NCBI GenBank assembly: GCA_019931185.1
Contig: JAINDK010000011.1
Span: 1 to 58,864 of the forward strand
Direction: 5' to 3'
DNA: 58,864 bases
Origin: Bryobacter sp. CoA8 C33
GTDB lineage: Bacteria > Acidobacteriota > Terriglobia > Bryobacterales > Bryobacteraceae
In this document: positions 45,919 to 55,281 of the stretch, piece by piece
How positions within the stretch are numbered: the stretch's first letter is position 1
Layout of the letters: every line of letters begins with the position of its first letter
The notes under the pieces: generated by a model
What the model was told of the DNA's origin: nothing
Seen by the model: only the letters and a program-made list of their open reading frames with translations
The model's database searches: none
Translations under genes and position numbers: made by a program

Positions 45919-46947
45919 ATGAAACCATTTATGATTGCCCTGTTCGCGACGGGTGTTGTGGCATCGGCGCAGAGTGTGATCAGCGCCAAGGCGGGCGTGC
46001 TTCATTACATCGAGGGTGACGTCCAGATCAACGATCAGGCACAGGTGATGAAGCCAAGCAAGTTTCCGGAACTGAAAGATCGGGAAGTTTTGCGGACCGG
46101 GGAAGGCCGGGCGGAATTGCTGCTGGCGCCGGGGAGTTTTTTGCGGCTGGCGGAAAACAGTGCGGTGCGGATGGAGTCGAACGCGATTCTGGCGACGCGG
46201 CTGACGCTGCTCGCGGGTACGGCACTAGTGGAAGTGCTCGAGATGGGAAAACTCGCCTCGCTCGAGTTGGAGATCGGGCAGAGCAAAGTTTCTGTGCGGA
46301 AGCCAGGGCTTTACCGGCTGGAGATGGCAGGGCCGGTGGTGAAGGTGTATATAGGCGAGGTGGCGGTGAATTCGCAGGACAACCTGGTGCGGGTTACCGA
46401 GGGCCGGAGCCTGGTTATTGCCGGGGAACTCGCGGTGGCCCGGTTTGACAAGAAGCAGAATACGGATGAGCTGGTGCAATGGGCCGACCAGCGGGCCCAG
46501 ACGCTCGCGCTCGCCAATATCCATTCGGCGCGCACCGTTTCGAATGGTCTGGCGAGTAACCAGCGTTTGGGGATGAGCGGCTGGTTTTACAACAGCTTTT
46601 ACGGAATGATGACGTACGTACCGATGGGACGGGGATTTCTTTCGCCCTTTGGCTACACATTCTTTTCGCCGGTTACGGTGATCGCGGTTTACAATCCGCC
46701 GGTATATGCAATGCCGTCCTCGTCGGATTCCTTCAGCGGCAGCCGGAGCCAGGTTGGCTTCAACCCCGGCTTGGGTTATAACACGACAGTAATGCGGTCG
46801 CCGACAGGCTATAGCGGAGGCGGAAGCGCGGGCGCAACGGTCTCAGCCCCGGTGGCGGGGGGAGAGCGGGCGGCGGGTGTAAGCGGCGGGGGTGGGGCGC
46901 GTGGCGGCGGTGGTGGGACGAGTGGCGGCGGCGGTTCGCCGAACTAA
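45919..46947 (+). CDS. FecR-domain secreted protein with Gly-rich tail
   Basis: AAGGAG (45907-45912) directly abuts an ATG at 45913, so the ATG at 45919, 6 nt further on, is the better start. The product is 342 aa with a signal peptide (MKPFMIALFATGVVASAQS). A FecR-like beta domain spans about 25-165, with GRAELLLAPGSFLRLAENSAVRM and KPGLYRLEM. The middle (about 200-260) is aromatic-rich and ends in VIAVYNPPVYAMP. The last 60 residues are Gly/Ser/Ala-rich. Without a sigma/anti-sigma neighbour it is probably a structural or envelope protein rather than a FecR regulator. Confidence 0.7.
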   Translation: MKPFMIALFATGVVASAQSVISAKAGVLHYIEGDVQINDQAQVMKPSKFPELKDREVLRTGEGRAELLLAPGSFLRLAENSAVRMESNAILATRLTLLAGTALVEVLEMGKLASLELEIGQSKVSVRKPGLYRLEMAGPVVKVYIGEVAVNSQDNLVRVTEGRSLVIAGELAVARFDKKQNTDELVQWADQRAQTLALANIHSARTVSNGLASNQRLGMSGWFYNSFYGMMTYVPMGRGFLSPFGYTFFSPVTVIAVYNPPVYAMPSSSDSFSGSRSQVGFNPGLGYNTTVMRSPTGYSGGGSAGATVSAPVAGGERAAGVSGGGGARGGGGGTSGGGGSPN

Positions 46948-46963
46948 GGCGTACGGCCTTAGT
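46943..46963. terminator. Short inverted repeat containing both convergent stop codons
   Basis: ACTAAGGC (46943-46950), the loop GTACG, and GCCTTAGT (46956-46963) form a perfect 8 bp stem. The plus-strand stop TAA lies in the left arm and the minus-strand stop TAA in the right arm. It could be a bidirectional terminator, but there is no U-run after it on either strand, so the call is tentative. Confidence 0.4.
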
Positions 46964-48755
46964 CGACGGCTCGCAAAACCGGATAAAAATCTTTATCGCG
47001 CTCATAGAAGGGGCTGCGCTTGTAGAGCCAGAAAAGACGTGCGCGCGGGTTGGCTTTGAGGGCAGCGTCCGCGGCAAGGGCGGCATCAAAGTCGGCTTTG
47101 AGCTTCGGGTCGGCAGCGAGCATTTTTTCCGCCAGCGGCTCGAAGATGTAGTCGGAGGCGTATTCTTTCTGCTCGAAGATGTTGTTGAGCAAGCCCCAGC
47201 GCACAACGGAGTCCGGCGCGGCGGCTTCGAGCAAATTTATGGCGAGTTTACCGAGCGGCTGGTTGGCGGGCACGAAGAGGTAATTGGCATGGATATCGCG
47301 CAGCTCGCGTGTCGTGCGAGTCTCGAAGTTGGGGAGAAAACGGCCTTCGAACGGTTGGTTGGGGAAGGTGACGTTTTCAAAGCGGGTAACTTCGACGCTG
47401 GTGCGGGTAGGCGTGGTGACGGCCTGGGTGCGGACACCGTGCAGGCGTAGGAGATCGAGGATGGGAGTCCACTCCTTGGGGACGTAATAGCCGCGGGGAA
47501 CGGTGATTTCGGTGCGGGGTAAAGCTTTGCGAATCAGCGTGACCTCGAGATTGCGGGGCTTGGGGAGATAACGCAGAACCGGGCCGCCGAGGGCCGAGCC
47601 CTGGTAGGTTTCCGTCTCGAGCAGGCGGGCCGTGTAGGGGACGCCCTCCTTGGCGGGCTGGTAATCGAGGGCGAGGCGGGAACCGGGTTGGAGGGTCTCG
47701 CGGTCGGCGGCTTCGGTGGCGGCACGAAGGTCACGGCCGGAGGCGGCGATTACCTTCAAGGATTCGAGCATGATGTCATAGTGAGCCCAGGCGCGCACGG
47801 CGAAGGGCTTGAGCGAGTGGGTTTCGACAAGCAGGCTGGCGCGGTTGCGCACGGCGGCATAGCCGTTGCCGAAGCGTGGGCTCATGGGCAGCATCGTAAA
47901 GGGCAGGCCGGGGCGGATGGGGCCGCCAACGTACCAACCCATTGAGTGGCCTTCGGCCTCCATGCCGGACCAGAGGGCCGGCAGCCATTTCTGCCCGACC
48001 CAGGAGGCAACGGCGGGATGGACGTCGATGCCGTCATGGATGACGATGGTCGTGTCGGCCTGGAGGTCCTGGCCATCGGTGACATGGTTGTCGATAAAGA
48101 GATCGGGGCTCCATTTGTGGAAGGCCTTCAACCAGTTCTGCATCTCGGGGGAGTCGGCCTTCATGTAGTCGCGGTTGAGGTTGTAGCGCTGGGCGGTGAC
48201 ACGGAAGCCCATTTCGTTGGGTCCCTGCTCGTTGATCCGATGGTAGGGGGAGCGGTTGTCGAGGCCATCGACGTTAAAGGCAGGCAGGGAGACGATGATG
48301 GCATGATCGAGCAGCGACTCGTAGTGGCGGGTAACGAGGATGTCGCGCAGCAGCATGAGGGCAGCGTCCTTGCCGCCGTTCTCGCCGGGGTGGATGGCGT
48401 TTTGAAAGAAGACGATGGGCTTGCCGGTTTTGCGGGCGGCGGCGGCATCGAAGGCTTTGTCCTTGGAGGCAACAAAGAGGTACATGCGGCGGCCCTGGGG
48501 GCTGGCGCCGATGTCGACCATGCGGCCATAGGGGGACGCGGCGGCGAGTTTGAGATAGAGATTGAGGATCTCGTCATAGGTACCGGTTTCGCGCCAGGAA
48601 CTGGTTTCGGCCAGGGTGAGCAGATTCTTCGGCGAGCGGCGCGTGGAGGCTTCGAGATTGCGGGCGGCCTTCATGGCGTCGGTTACCCAGACGCTCTGAT
48701 TGGGGGCGACGAGGATCTGTTGGGCGAGGAGAGCAAGCGTGAGTACAGTGGTCAT
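46959..48755 (-). CDS. M14-family zinc carboxypeptidase-like protein, exported
   Basis: The 598 aa protein has a short signal peptide (MTTVLTLALLAQQIL). The M14 zinc ligands are His122 and Glu125 in NAIHPGENG and His224 in FIDNHVTDG. The substrate-anchoring Asn-Arg pair is NLNRDY (193-198). About 300 further residues after the catalytic domain are beta-rich. Activity on peptide or peptidoglycan termini is likely, but specificity is unknown. Its ATG overlaps the lipoprotein gene stop by 4 nt, so the two are coupled. Confidence 0.85.
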   Translation of the reverse strand: MTTVLTLALLAQQILVAPNQSVWVTDAMKAARNLEASTRRSPKNLLTLAETSSWRETGTYDEILNLYLKLAAASPYGRMVDIGASPQGRRMYLFVASKDKAFDAAAARKTGKPIVFFQNAIHPGENGGKDAALMLLRDILVTRHYESLLDHAIIVSLPAFNVDGLDNRSPYHRINEQGPNEMGFRVTAQRYNLNRDYMKADSPEMQNWLKAFHKWSPDLFIDNHVTDGQDLQADTTIVIHDGIDVHPAVASWVGQKWLPALWSGMEAEGHSMGWYVGGPIRPGLPFTMLPMSPRFGNGYAAVRNRASLLVETHSLKPFAVRAWAHYDIMLESLKVIAASGRDLRAATEAADRETLQPGSRLALDYQPAKEGVPYTARLLETETYQGSALGGPVLRYLPKPRNLEVTLIRKALPRTEITVPRGYYVPKEWTPILDLLRLHGVRTQAVTTPTRTSVEVTRFENVTFPNQPFEGRFLPNFETRTTRELRDIHANYLFVPANQPLGKLAINLLEAAAPDSVVRWGLLNNIFEQKEYASDYIFEPLAEKMLAADPKLKADFDAALAADAALKANPRARLFWLYKRSPFYERDKDFYPVLRAVD

Positions 48756-49276
48756 TGTTTGGTATCCAGAGAGATCGTGGCGAGGATGAGGGCCAGTTCG
48801 CGGCCGTCACCGGGAAAGGTGTTGGGGGGGATGGATTTGTCGGTGGCGAAGGTGGCGACAATGCGGTCGGCGGCGAAGGCCTGTGCGGGAACGTCGGCGG
48901 AGTAGGCGAAATCACCTGGCTTCTGAATCGTGTAGGGGGGCAGATCGAACTCATTCAAACGGGCAGTGATACGAACGGGGCCGGTACGGGCATGGACGAG
49001 ATCGGGGAAGTTGCCGCGCAGGGTGAGCGTGGCGCCAAGTTTAGGGCTGCCGAAGGGAGCCTTGAGCTGGACGCTAAAGCGGGCCGCCGCCCAGCGCCAT
49101 CCCTCCTGTTCAATCTGATGGAAGCCGGTCAGTAACTGCGCGGCATGCTTGGGGTTGGCGGTACGGATGTGAGCGGTCAGGTTGGAATCCTTGTCTTCGA
49201 CCGTGTACTGGGACAGATCGCGGTTGGGACGGCAGGAGACCAGAACAAGAAGCAAGAGCGGAATGCATTTCAGCAT
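48752..49276 (-). CDS. Putative lipoprotein of unknown function
   Basis: A 174 aa protein with a lipoprotein signal MLKCIPLLLLVLVSC, giving a lipobox Val-Ser-Cys with Cys15 as the lipidated residue. The mature part is mostly beta-strand-like, with FSVQLKAPFGSPKLGATLTLRG and VRITARLNEFDLPPYTI. No family is recognised. It overlaps the molybdopterin oxidoreductase by 7 nt on one side and the M14 gene by 4 nt on the other. This suggests a three-gene operon, although a functional link is unclear. Confidence 0.65.
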   Translation of the reverse strand: MLKCIPLLLLVLVSCRPNRDLSQYTVEDKDSNLTAHIRTANPKHAAQLLTGFHQIEQEGWRWAAARFSVQLKAPFGSPKLGATLTLRGNFPDLVHARTGPVRITARLNEFDLPPYTIQKPGDFAYSADVPAQAFAADRIVATFATDKSIPPNTFPGDGRELALILATISLDTKQ

Positions 49277-51303
49277 GGTTCGACCTCGATCAGACAGGAA
49301 TAAAATGTAGCGCCTTCACCGAGGTCCGTGAGCCGCTGCGAAGTCAGAACATTGACTCCCTTGCCTTCGGCCGAGAGCAACGGCCAGCGAAGGCTCGGCA
49401 CGCAGACGACGCCTGGCTGAACATGAGCGGCGTCGAGACGGGCCGTCGCGGTAAAGGAACCACGGTCATTAAACAGACGGATGCGGGCTTGACCGGCAAT
49501 GGAGCGGGCTGCTGCATCCTCGGGATGAAGGATCGCGATGGCGGTATCGGCATCGACGTCCGTGCGATTGCCGAAGGTGGAATTCATGGAGTCATGATTC
49601 TTCCAGGAGATGAGCTCCAGTTTGTAGGGCCCCTTGGCAGCCCCGAAGCGGGATTCGACCGGGGGGGTGTAGGCGAGAGCGCGGCCGCCGGTGACGAAGC
49701 GTCCGTGTTCGGTGGGAAAAGCTCCGTCGCGGAAGGGGAGGAATTCCCCGCGCGGGGCGCCGAGATTGAGACGGACGAAGTGTTCGGCATCGAGGCGCTC
49801 GAGGGTGATGCCGGCGAGGTAGGGAGAGCCGGAGTCGAGCGCCTGGCGGATCATGTCGTCTTCGCTGTCGGCGAAACAGGAGTCGTGAAAGCCCAGGGCG
49901 GCGGCGAGCAGACGGAAGATCTCGACATTCGATTTGGTTTCGCCCGGGGCGGGCAGGGCTGGGCGGGCCAACTGGAGGTAGTAGTGGCCGTAGGCATAAT
50001 ACAGGTCGGTGTGCTCGAGAAAGGTTGTAGCGGGGAGGATGATGTCGGCGCGGAGGGCGGTGTCGGTCATGAAGTGTTCGAGCACGACGGTGAAGAGGTC
50101 TTCGCGCGCGAGGCCGCGGTGGACGAGGGTTTGGTCCGGGGCGACGGCGGCGGGATTGGAGTTGTAATTGACCAGGGCCTGAACGGGCGGGCCATCGAGG
50201 GCGGTGAGGGCGTGGCCGAGCTCGGTCATGTTGACCAAACGGGTGGGATGGGGCTGGAGGTCGGGCCGCTCGAGAGCGGCGCGATCAAAGGCAAAGCCGC
50301 CGGAGGTGCTGAGCTGGATACCGCCGCCGATGTGGCGAAACTGGCCGGTGAGGGCGGCCAGGGAAGCGATGGCCTGCACGGCGCGGCCGCCACGGTCCGA
50401 GCGCTGCACGCCGTAGTTGACGCGGATCACAGCGGGGCGGGTGGTGGCATAGCTGCGGGCGAGATCTTCGATGACGGCCTCGGGCACGCCGGTGAGCGCG
50501 GCGGCGCGGCTGGGCGGCATCGCGGCAGACGTCTCGCGGTATTCGTCGAGATCGTGTATGTGGCGGCAGTAGTCGTGGTCTTCGAGGCCGTCGCGAAAGA
50601 TGACGTGAGCGAGGGCGAGGGCGAGGGCGAGGTCGGAGCCGGGATGCAGAGGGATATGCTGGTCGGCCAGGGAGGCGGTGCGGGTGCGAATGGGATCGAT
50701 GACGATGAGGCGGGCGCCTTGGCGGCGGGCCTCGACGAGGAAGGGCCAAAGATGCACGTTTGTGGTGAGGACATTGGCGCCCCAGGCGAGAATCAGGCGG
50801 GATTGGGAGAATTGCTCGGGCTCGGTGCCGAGACGCGCGTTCATGGAGGCCGTCAGCGCGGCGCCGCCGGCCGAGGCGCAAATGGTGCGATCAAGGCGGC
50901 TTGCGCCCAGGCGGTGGAAGAAGCGGCGGTCCATGCCCGCGCCGTTGAGCAGGCCCATCGTGCCTGCATAAGAATAAGGGAGAATGCTTTCCGCGCCGGA
51001 GGTGGCGGCAATGGCGCCGAGCCGGCCGGCGATCCGGGAAATGGCTTCCGGCCAGGAGATGCGGCGGAATTGGCCGCTGCCCTTGGGCCCGGTGCGCAAG
51101 AGGGGATAGAGCAGACGATCGGGATGATATTCGCGTTCGAGATAGCGGGCTACCTTGCCGCAGAGGAAGCCGCGGGTCACGGGATGATCGGGGTTGCCGC
51201 GCAGTTTGCTGGCGCGCGAAGTGCTCGTGTCGACCTGTACCAATAGGGAACAGGCATCCGGGCAATCCAAGGCGCAGACGGAATGGATCGTCTCAATCGG
51301 CAT
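49270..51303 (-). CDS. Molybdopterin-dependent oxidoreductase catalytic subunit
   Basis: From the ATG at 51303 the protein has 677 aa. The N-terminal [4Fe-4S] ligands are Cys10, Cys14, Cys18 and Cys48 (VCALDCPDACS and GFLCGK). MGD-binding segments include LILAWGANVLTTN, LIVIDPIRTRTA and PGSDLALALALAHVI. The final ~120 residues form the molybdopterin dinucleotide-binding domain, with SMNSTFGN. There is no Tat signal, so it is probably cytoplasmic. No electron-transfer partner subunit is encoded nearby. The substrate is unknown; formate dehydrogenase-like and other anaerobic-type oxidoreductases share this layout. Confidence 0.85.
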   Translation of the reverse strand: MPIETIHSVCALDCPDACSLLVQVDTSTSRASKLRGNPDHPVTRGFLCGKVARYLEREYHPDRLLYPLLRTGPKGSGQFRRISWPEAISRIAGRLGAIAATSGAESILPYSYAGTMGLLNGAGMDRRFFHRLGASRLDRTICASAGGAALTASMNARLGTEPEQFSQSRLILAWGANVLTTNVHLWPFLVEARRQGARLIVIDPIRTRTASLADQHIPLHPGSDLALALALAHVIFRDGLEDHDYCRHIHDLDEYRETSAAMPPSRAAALTGVPEAVIEDLARSYATTRPAVIRVNYGVQRSDRGGRAVQAIASLAALTGQFRHIGGGIQLSTSGGFAFDRAALERPDLQPHPTRLVNMTELGHALTALDGPPVQALVNYNSNPAAVAPDQTLVHRGLAREDLFTVVLEHFMTDTALRADIILPATTFLEHTDLYYAYGHYYLQLARPALPAPGETKSNVEIFRLLAAALGFHDSCFADSEDDMIRQALDSGSPYLAGITLERLDAEHFVRLNLGAPRGEFLPFRDGAFPTEHGRFVTGGRALAYTPPVESRFGAAKGPYKLELISWKNHDSMNSTFGNRTDVDADTAIAILHPEDAAARSIAGQARIRLFNDRGSFTATARLDAAHVQPGVVCVPSLRWPLLSAEGKGVNVLTSQRLTDLGEGATFYSCLIEVEPC

Positions 51304-51426
51304 GGATTTAGGGTAACAAGCGGGGGCGCGGACGGCAGTTCGTGGCCGATGCATACTGGTGAGAAGGGGCCGGCCGGGAGAGAGGCAAACGGGCCCGGCA
51401 GGCTGCCGGTGAAGGAGAGGTGGGAA

Positions 51427-52818
51427 TTGGCTTGGACAAGAAGAGAATTCCTGGCCGCTGGCGCAGCGGGGATGGCCCGGGCGGCCGGGCCGCGCAATGT
51501 GCTGTTTATCGCGTCGGATGATTTGAACCATTGTTTCAGCACTTACGGGCAAAGGATCGTGCCGACGCCCAACCTGGACCGTATTGCGCGGGCGGGGGTG
51601 CGCTTTGACCGGGCTTATTGCCAGTTTCCCCTGTGCAGCCCTTCGCGGACGTCGTTGCTGACGGGACTGGCGCCGGACCGCACGGGGGTTTACGATCTGC
51701 GAAAACATTTTCGCGAAACCGTGCCCGATGCGGTGACGCTGCCGCAGCTGTTTCAACGCAATGGATACTTCGCGGGCCGGGTGGGCAAGCTGTATCACTA
51801 CGGCAACCCCGGGCAGATTGGCACCGACGGACTGGATGACGCTGCGTCGTGGAATGCGCGTGTGAATCCGAAGGGGATTGACAAGCAAGAGGAAGCGAAG
51901 TTAACCAACTACACACCGGGGCGGGGCCTTGGTAGTTCTCTGTCGTTTTATGCCTCCCCAGAGGAGGATCGGGCGCACACGGATGGTAAGGTGGCGCTGG
52001 AGACGCTGGCGATGATCGAGAGTCAGCGCGGCAATCCCTGGTTTATCGGCGCGGGCTTTTACCGTCCGCACTGCCCCTACATTGCTCCGGCCAAGTATTT
52101 TGATCAGGTGCCGCTCGAGCAGGTGAAGCTGGTTCCCTTCGAGCAATGGGAGATGGAGATTGCGCCGAAATGGGCTTACTACACGCGGCCGGCGCACTGG
52201 GGCTTGAGCGAGAAGCAGCGGCTTGAGGTGATGCGGGCCTATTATGCCTCGATCCTGTTTCTGGACGCGAACGTTGGCCGGCTGCTCGATGGGCTGGAGC
52301 GGATGGGACTAATGCCGGCGACGGCGATTTTCTTCTGGAGCGATCACGGCTATCATCTTGGCGAGCATGGGCAGTGGATGAAGCAGACGGTATTTGAAAA
52401 CGCGGCGCGCAGTCCGTTGCTGATCGCCGGGGCGGGCGTGACGGTGCGGGCAAGGAGTTGCAAGAGGGTGGTGGAATTTCTCGACTTGTACCCGACGGCG
52501 GCGGAGTTAGCGGGGCTGAAAGGTGTGCCGGAGGGCCTGCACGGGGTGAGCTTGGCGCCGCTGCTCGCGAATCCCCAGCGGGACTGGGACCGTCCAGCGC
52601 TGACCCAAGTACAGAGGCAGAAGGTGATGGGTTATTCCTTGCGCACGGACCGCTTCCGTTACACCTATTGGGACGAGGGGCGCGAAGGGGAGGAGTTGTA
52701 CGACTACCGGCGAGACCCGCGGGAGCGCAAGAACCTGGCCGGCGACCCGGGGCAGGCGCGGCTGAAGGCGGATCTCAAAGGACGTTTGGAGCAGATTCGG
52801 GGGCGGCGCCGGCCTTGA
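51427..52818 (+). CDS. Tat-exported sulfatase (formylglycine type, iduronate-2-sulfatase-like)
   Basis: The best start is TTG 51427, with AAGGAGAGG (51412-51420) 6 nt upstream. The frame is open upstream from ATG 51283, but that overlaps the divergent oxidoreductase. The 463 aa product starts with a Tat signal (LAWTRREFLAAGAAGMARAAG). The catalytic Cys-Ser-Pro-Ser-Arg motif (QFPLCSPSRTSLLTG) is present, and its Cys is converted to formylglycine. Metal-site residues lie in FIASDDLN, and FFWSDHGYHLGEHGQW carries the Asp-His pair. It probably removes sulfate from glycans in the periplasm. Confidence 0.88.
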   Translation: MAWTRREFLAAGAAGMARAAGPRNVLFIASDDLNHCFSTYGQRIVPTPNLDRIARAGVRFDRAYCQFPLCSPSRTSLLTGLAPDRTGVYDLRKHFRETVPDAVTLPQLFQRNGYFAGRVGKLYHYGNPGQIGTDGLDDAASWNARVNPKGIDKQEEAKLTNYTPGRGLGSSLSFYASPEEDRAHTDGKVALETLAMIESQRGNPWFIGAGFYRPHCPYIAPAKYFDQVPLEQVKLVPFEQWEMEIAPKWAYYTRPAHWGLSEKQRLEVMRAYYASILFLDANVGRLLDGLERMGLMPATAIFFWSDHGYHLGEHGQWMKQTVFENAARSPLLIAGAGVTVRARSCKRVVEFLDLYPTAAELAGLKGVPEGLHGVSLAPLLANPQRDWDRPALTQVQRQKVMGYSLRTDRFRYTYWDEGREGEELYDYRRDPRERKNLAGDPGQARLKADLKGRLEQIRGRRRP

Positions 52819-53334
52819 TCGCGGGGCGCGCGGCGGCTAACTCCCCGGCACGGATGACATGACCGACACGGGAGACCTGCCAGGCCGTGTCCGTGCCAGC
52901 AGGGGCGAATCGAGGAGGCAGTAACTTCAGCGTGCTTGAGCGGAGCCTGGCGATTGTATTCCGGGCCGCCGATGCAAACGCGTTTTCCCCCCCTTGGCTT
53001 GGGCCTGCGCGGTCGAAGGGGAAGAAGCGGGCGCAACAGAATACAGCCGGAGAAGAACCGAGGAAACAACAAGAGGCAGGCGGCGGCCATGGTGGCGCCG
53101 TTGGAGTCATCCAACAGAAAGGAAGGATCGGGATCGGGCCATATTGTTTGGCCGCGGGGCACGGAGGGGCAACGAGGTGGCGCGAGCGTTGAATTGGCAG
53201 ACAAGGGGGAGAACATCGTTTTGGTTTCCGGTTCCTCCGTGCAGCAGGACGAGAGCCCGCGGCGTGCCGGTATCATCGGGTAGGAAGACGTACTCGAACA
53301 AAGCGAGAGCCGATCCGGGAGAGGAAGGGGGCAC
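52775..53334 (-). pseudogene. Degraded alpha/beta hydrolase (carboxylesterase/phospholipase-like) gene
   Basis: Three minus-strand pieces in different frames line up in order with one alpha/beta hydrolase. The first (from about 53334) has RALVLLHGGTGNQNDVLPLV, the oxyanion-hole region. The second frame (about 53160-52950) has DDSNGATMAAACLLLFPRFFSG, the nucleophile elbow with the first Gly of GxSxG lost, followed by LLRPLLPLRP. The third (about 52930-52785) has TAWQVSRVGHVIRAGELAAAR, the catalytic-His region. About 50 residues expected between pieces one and two are missing, and a frameshift separates pieces two and three. The 3' end overlaps the sulfatase stop. Confidence 0.6.
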
Positions 53335-53538
53335 GGTCAGTAAATTGACGTAGTGTAAGGTGCCTTACCGGGGAATGATTTCTCTCGCTTTGTCCTGGAG
53401 CGCCGATATGACTGATGAGCGGAAGGCGATGGCGGGAACCTGGCCGGCTCAGACTTTTGGCTCCGCCGCGGCCGCCGTTGCCGTCGGGAGCAGGCCGGGC
53501 CACTGCCAGCGGGCTCGGAAAGAAAGCGAAATCAATCG
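53335..53538. other. Intergenic region between the hydrolase remnant and the M48-like gene
   Basis: About 200 nt with no supported gene. Short open frames occur on both strands but lack family resemblance and ribosome-binding sites. Part may be further decayed sequence from the neighbouring pseudogene's locus. It should hold the promoter for the plus-strand M48-like/TonB pair, but no convincing -35/-10 pair was found. Confidence 0.4.
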
Positions 53539-55281
53539 ATGTCTCAATCGAGGAATACCCCCTGTGGTCAACCGCAGGGTATGGGCAGAGAAGGATTGGA
53601 CCGGCGGGAATGGCTAGCCCGATGGCCGCTGGGAATATTGGGTATGCCGATCGCGGTGCGGGCGGCTGCGGGCGAGGAGAAGCAAAGTGCGGAGTCAGCC
53701 GTGGAGCGGCTGCTCGAGCGGGTGATGGCGAGCGAGGAGCGGATGATGCGCGAGTTGGGGGAGCGCAGCCCGATTGTAGAGACCTACATTCAGGAAGAGG
53801 GGATCGCGGAGGTTCGCGATCATTACTTTCTCGGCCGGCTGAAGCTGGTGGAATCGGTCGATTATGTTTCTTTCGTGAAGCGGAGCGAGGAAGCGCCCGC
53901 GCCGGCCAAGAAGTTGGAGCCACGCGCGAAGCTGCGGCTGCCTTTTTTCAAGAAGGGGGAAGAAACGGTAGCCGTTACACCGGAAAAACTCACTTTTCTT
54001 CCGGTGGGGTTTGCCCAGATGGCGCTGATCGACGCGCGTGATTTCAACCGGCAGACTTACCAATTTGACTTTGTGCGGCGGGAATTTCTGGGGGAAGTGC
54101 GCTGTCTGGTTTTTGACATCGGACCCCGCAATCGGGAACAGGCGGGCAAGTTCGTGGGTCGCATTTGGGTGGAAGATCAGGAGGCATGTATTGTTCGCCT
54201 GAACGGCACCTACACTCACCGCAGCGCGGACGGCGTGTATTTTCATTTCGACAGTTGGCGGTTGCAGGCGGCACCCGGATTATGGATTCCCGCGACGACT
54301 TATATTGAAGACACCGTGCAAGAGGAAGGGAACAATCGCGGCGGAGCGCGATTTAAGGGTCAAACGAGGATTTGGAGCTATGATTCGCAAACGCGGAAGA
54401 AACTGGATGAGTTGACATCGTTGCTGGTTGAGTCAGACGCTGAGCTCAAGGACAGCGCCGAAAAAGGAGAGCTCTCGCCACTGGAGAGCCAGCGGCGATG
54501 GGAGCGGGAAGCGGAGATGAACGTGATCGACCGTCTCGAGCGGATTGGGCTGCTGGCTCCTGCCGGGGAGGTGGACCGGGTTCTCAATACGGTTCTGAAC
54601 AATCTGATTGTGACCAGCGAGCTGGATGTCGAGGCACGATGCCGGCTTTTGCTGACGACGCCGCTTGAGACGTTCACGATCGGGCAAACGGTGGTGATCA
54701 GCCGTGGCCTGGTGGATGTTTTGCCCGATGAGGCGAGTCTGGCGCTGACGCTCGCCATGGAATTAGCTCATATCGCGCTGGCGCATCCGACGCGGACCGA
54801 ATATGCCTTCAATGACCGCACGATGGTGGGCGACGAAGCAGTGCTCGAGCGTTTTCGCTTCAGCCGGACGCCGGAGGAAGTGGCCAGTGCGATGAAAAAG
54901 GCTTCGCTCCTGCTGGCCCGCTCGCCCTACAAGGACAAACTGGCAGGCGCGGGGCTATTCCTGAAAGCGCTGCAGCAGCGCAGCCCGGTGCTGCCGCGGT
55001 TGATTCAGGCCACGCTGGGCAATGACCTTTCGATGTACTTGAAGACGCCCGAGTTCGTTGAACTGCTTGAAAAAGCCCCCCCCATGGAAGACACGAAGTT
55101 GGAGCAGATTGCCGCTCTGCCGCTGGGCTCGCGAATTCGTCTGGAGCCTTGGGCCAACCAGACCTACATGATGAAAACGAAGGCCTTGGCCTTGCTCTCC
55201 GCCCGGGAAAAGATGCCTTTTGAGATTGCCCCGGTGAACCTGAGACTAACCCGGCTGCCCCGGACCGGCGCGAAACCATGA
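53539..55281 (+). CDS. M48-like peptidase-fold protein with altered zinc motif, exported
   Basis: The 580 aa reading begins at ATG 53539; ATG 53581 (14 codons later) is an alternative, and neither has a good ribosome-binding site. The segment DRREWLARWPLGILGMPIAV (21-40) looks like a Tat signal. Residues about 60-290 resemble an outer-membrane-lipoprotein-sorting-like beta domain. Residues about 335-550 resemble M48 peptidases, with VVISRGLVDVLPDEASLALTLAMELAHIALAH. The M48 zinc motif HExxH is here MELAH (407-411), with the first His replaced by Met. It is therefore probably inactive as a classic zinc protease. Its stop overlaps the TonB-like gene's ATG. Confidence 0.65.
   Translation: MSQSRNTPCGQPQGMGREGLDRREWLARWPLGILGMPIAVRAAAGEEKQSAESAVERLLERVMASEERMMRELGERSPIVETYIQEEGIAEVRDHYFLGRLKLVESVDYVSFVKRSEEAPAPAKKLEPRAKLRLPFFKKGEETVAVTPEKLTFLPVGFAQMALIDARDFNRQTYQFDFVRREFLGEVRCLVFDIGPRNREQAGKFVGRIWVEDQEACIVRLNGTYTHRSADGVYFHFDSWRLQAAPGLWIPATTYIEDTVQEEGNNRGGARFKGQTRIWSYDSQTRKKLDELTSLLVESDAELKDSAEKGELSPLESQRRWEREAEMNVIDRLERIGLLAPAGEVDRVLNTVLNNLIVTSELDVEARCRLLLTTPLETFTIGQTVVISRGLVDVLPDEASLALTLAMELAHIALAHPTRTEYAFNDRTMVGDEAVLERFRFSRTPEEVASAMKKASLLLARSPYKDKLAGAGLFLKALQQRSPVLPRLIQATLGNDLSMYLKTPEFVELLEKAPPMEDTKLEQIAALPLGSRIRLEPWANQTYMMKTKALALLSAREKMPFEIAPVNLRLTRLPRTGAKP

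Noticed and set aside
49423-51246. 607 aa plus-strand Gly/Glu-rich frame
   Set aside because: Antisense to the molybdopterin oxidoreductase, which carries intact cluster-binding Cys residues.
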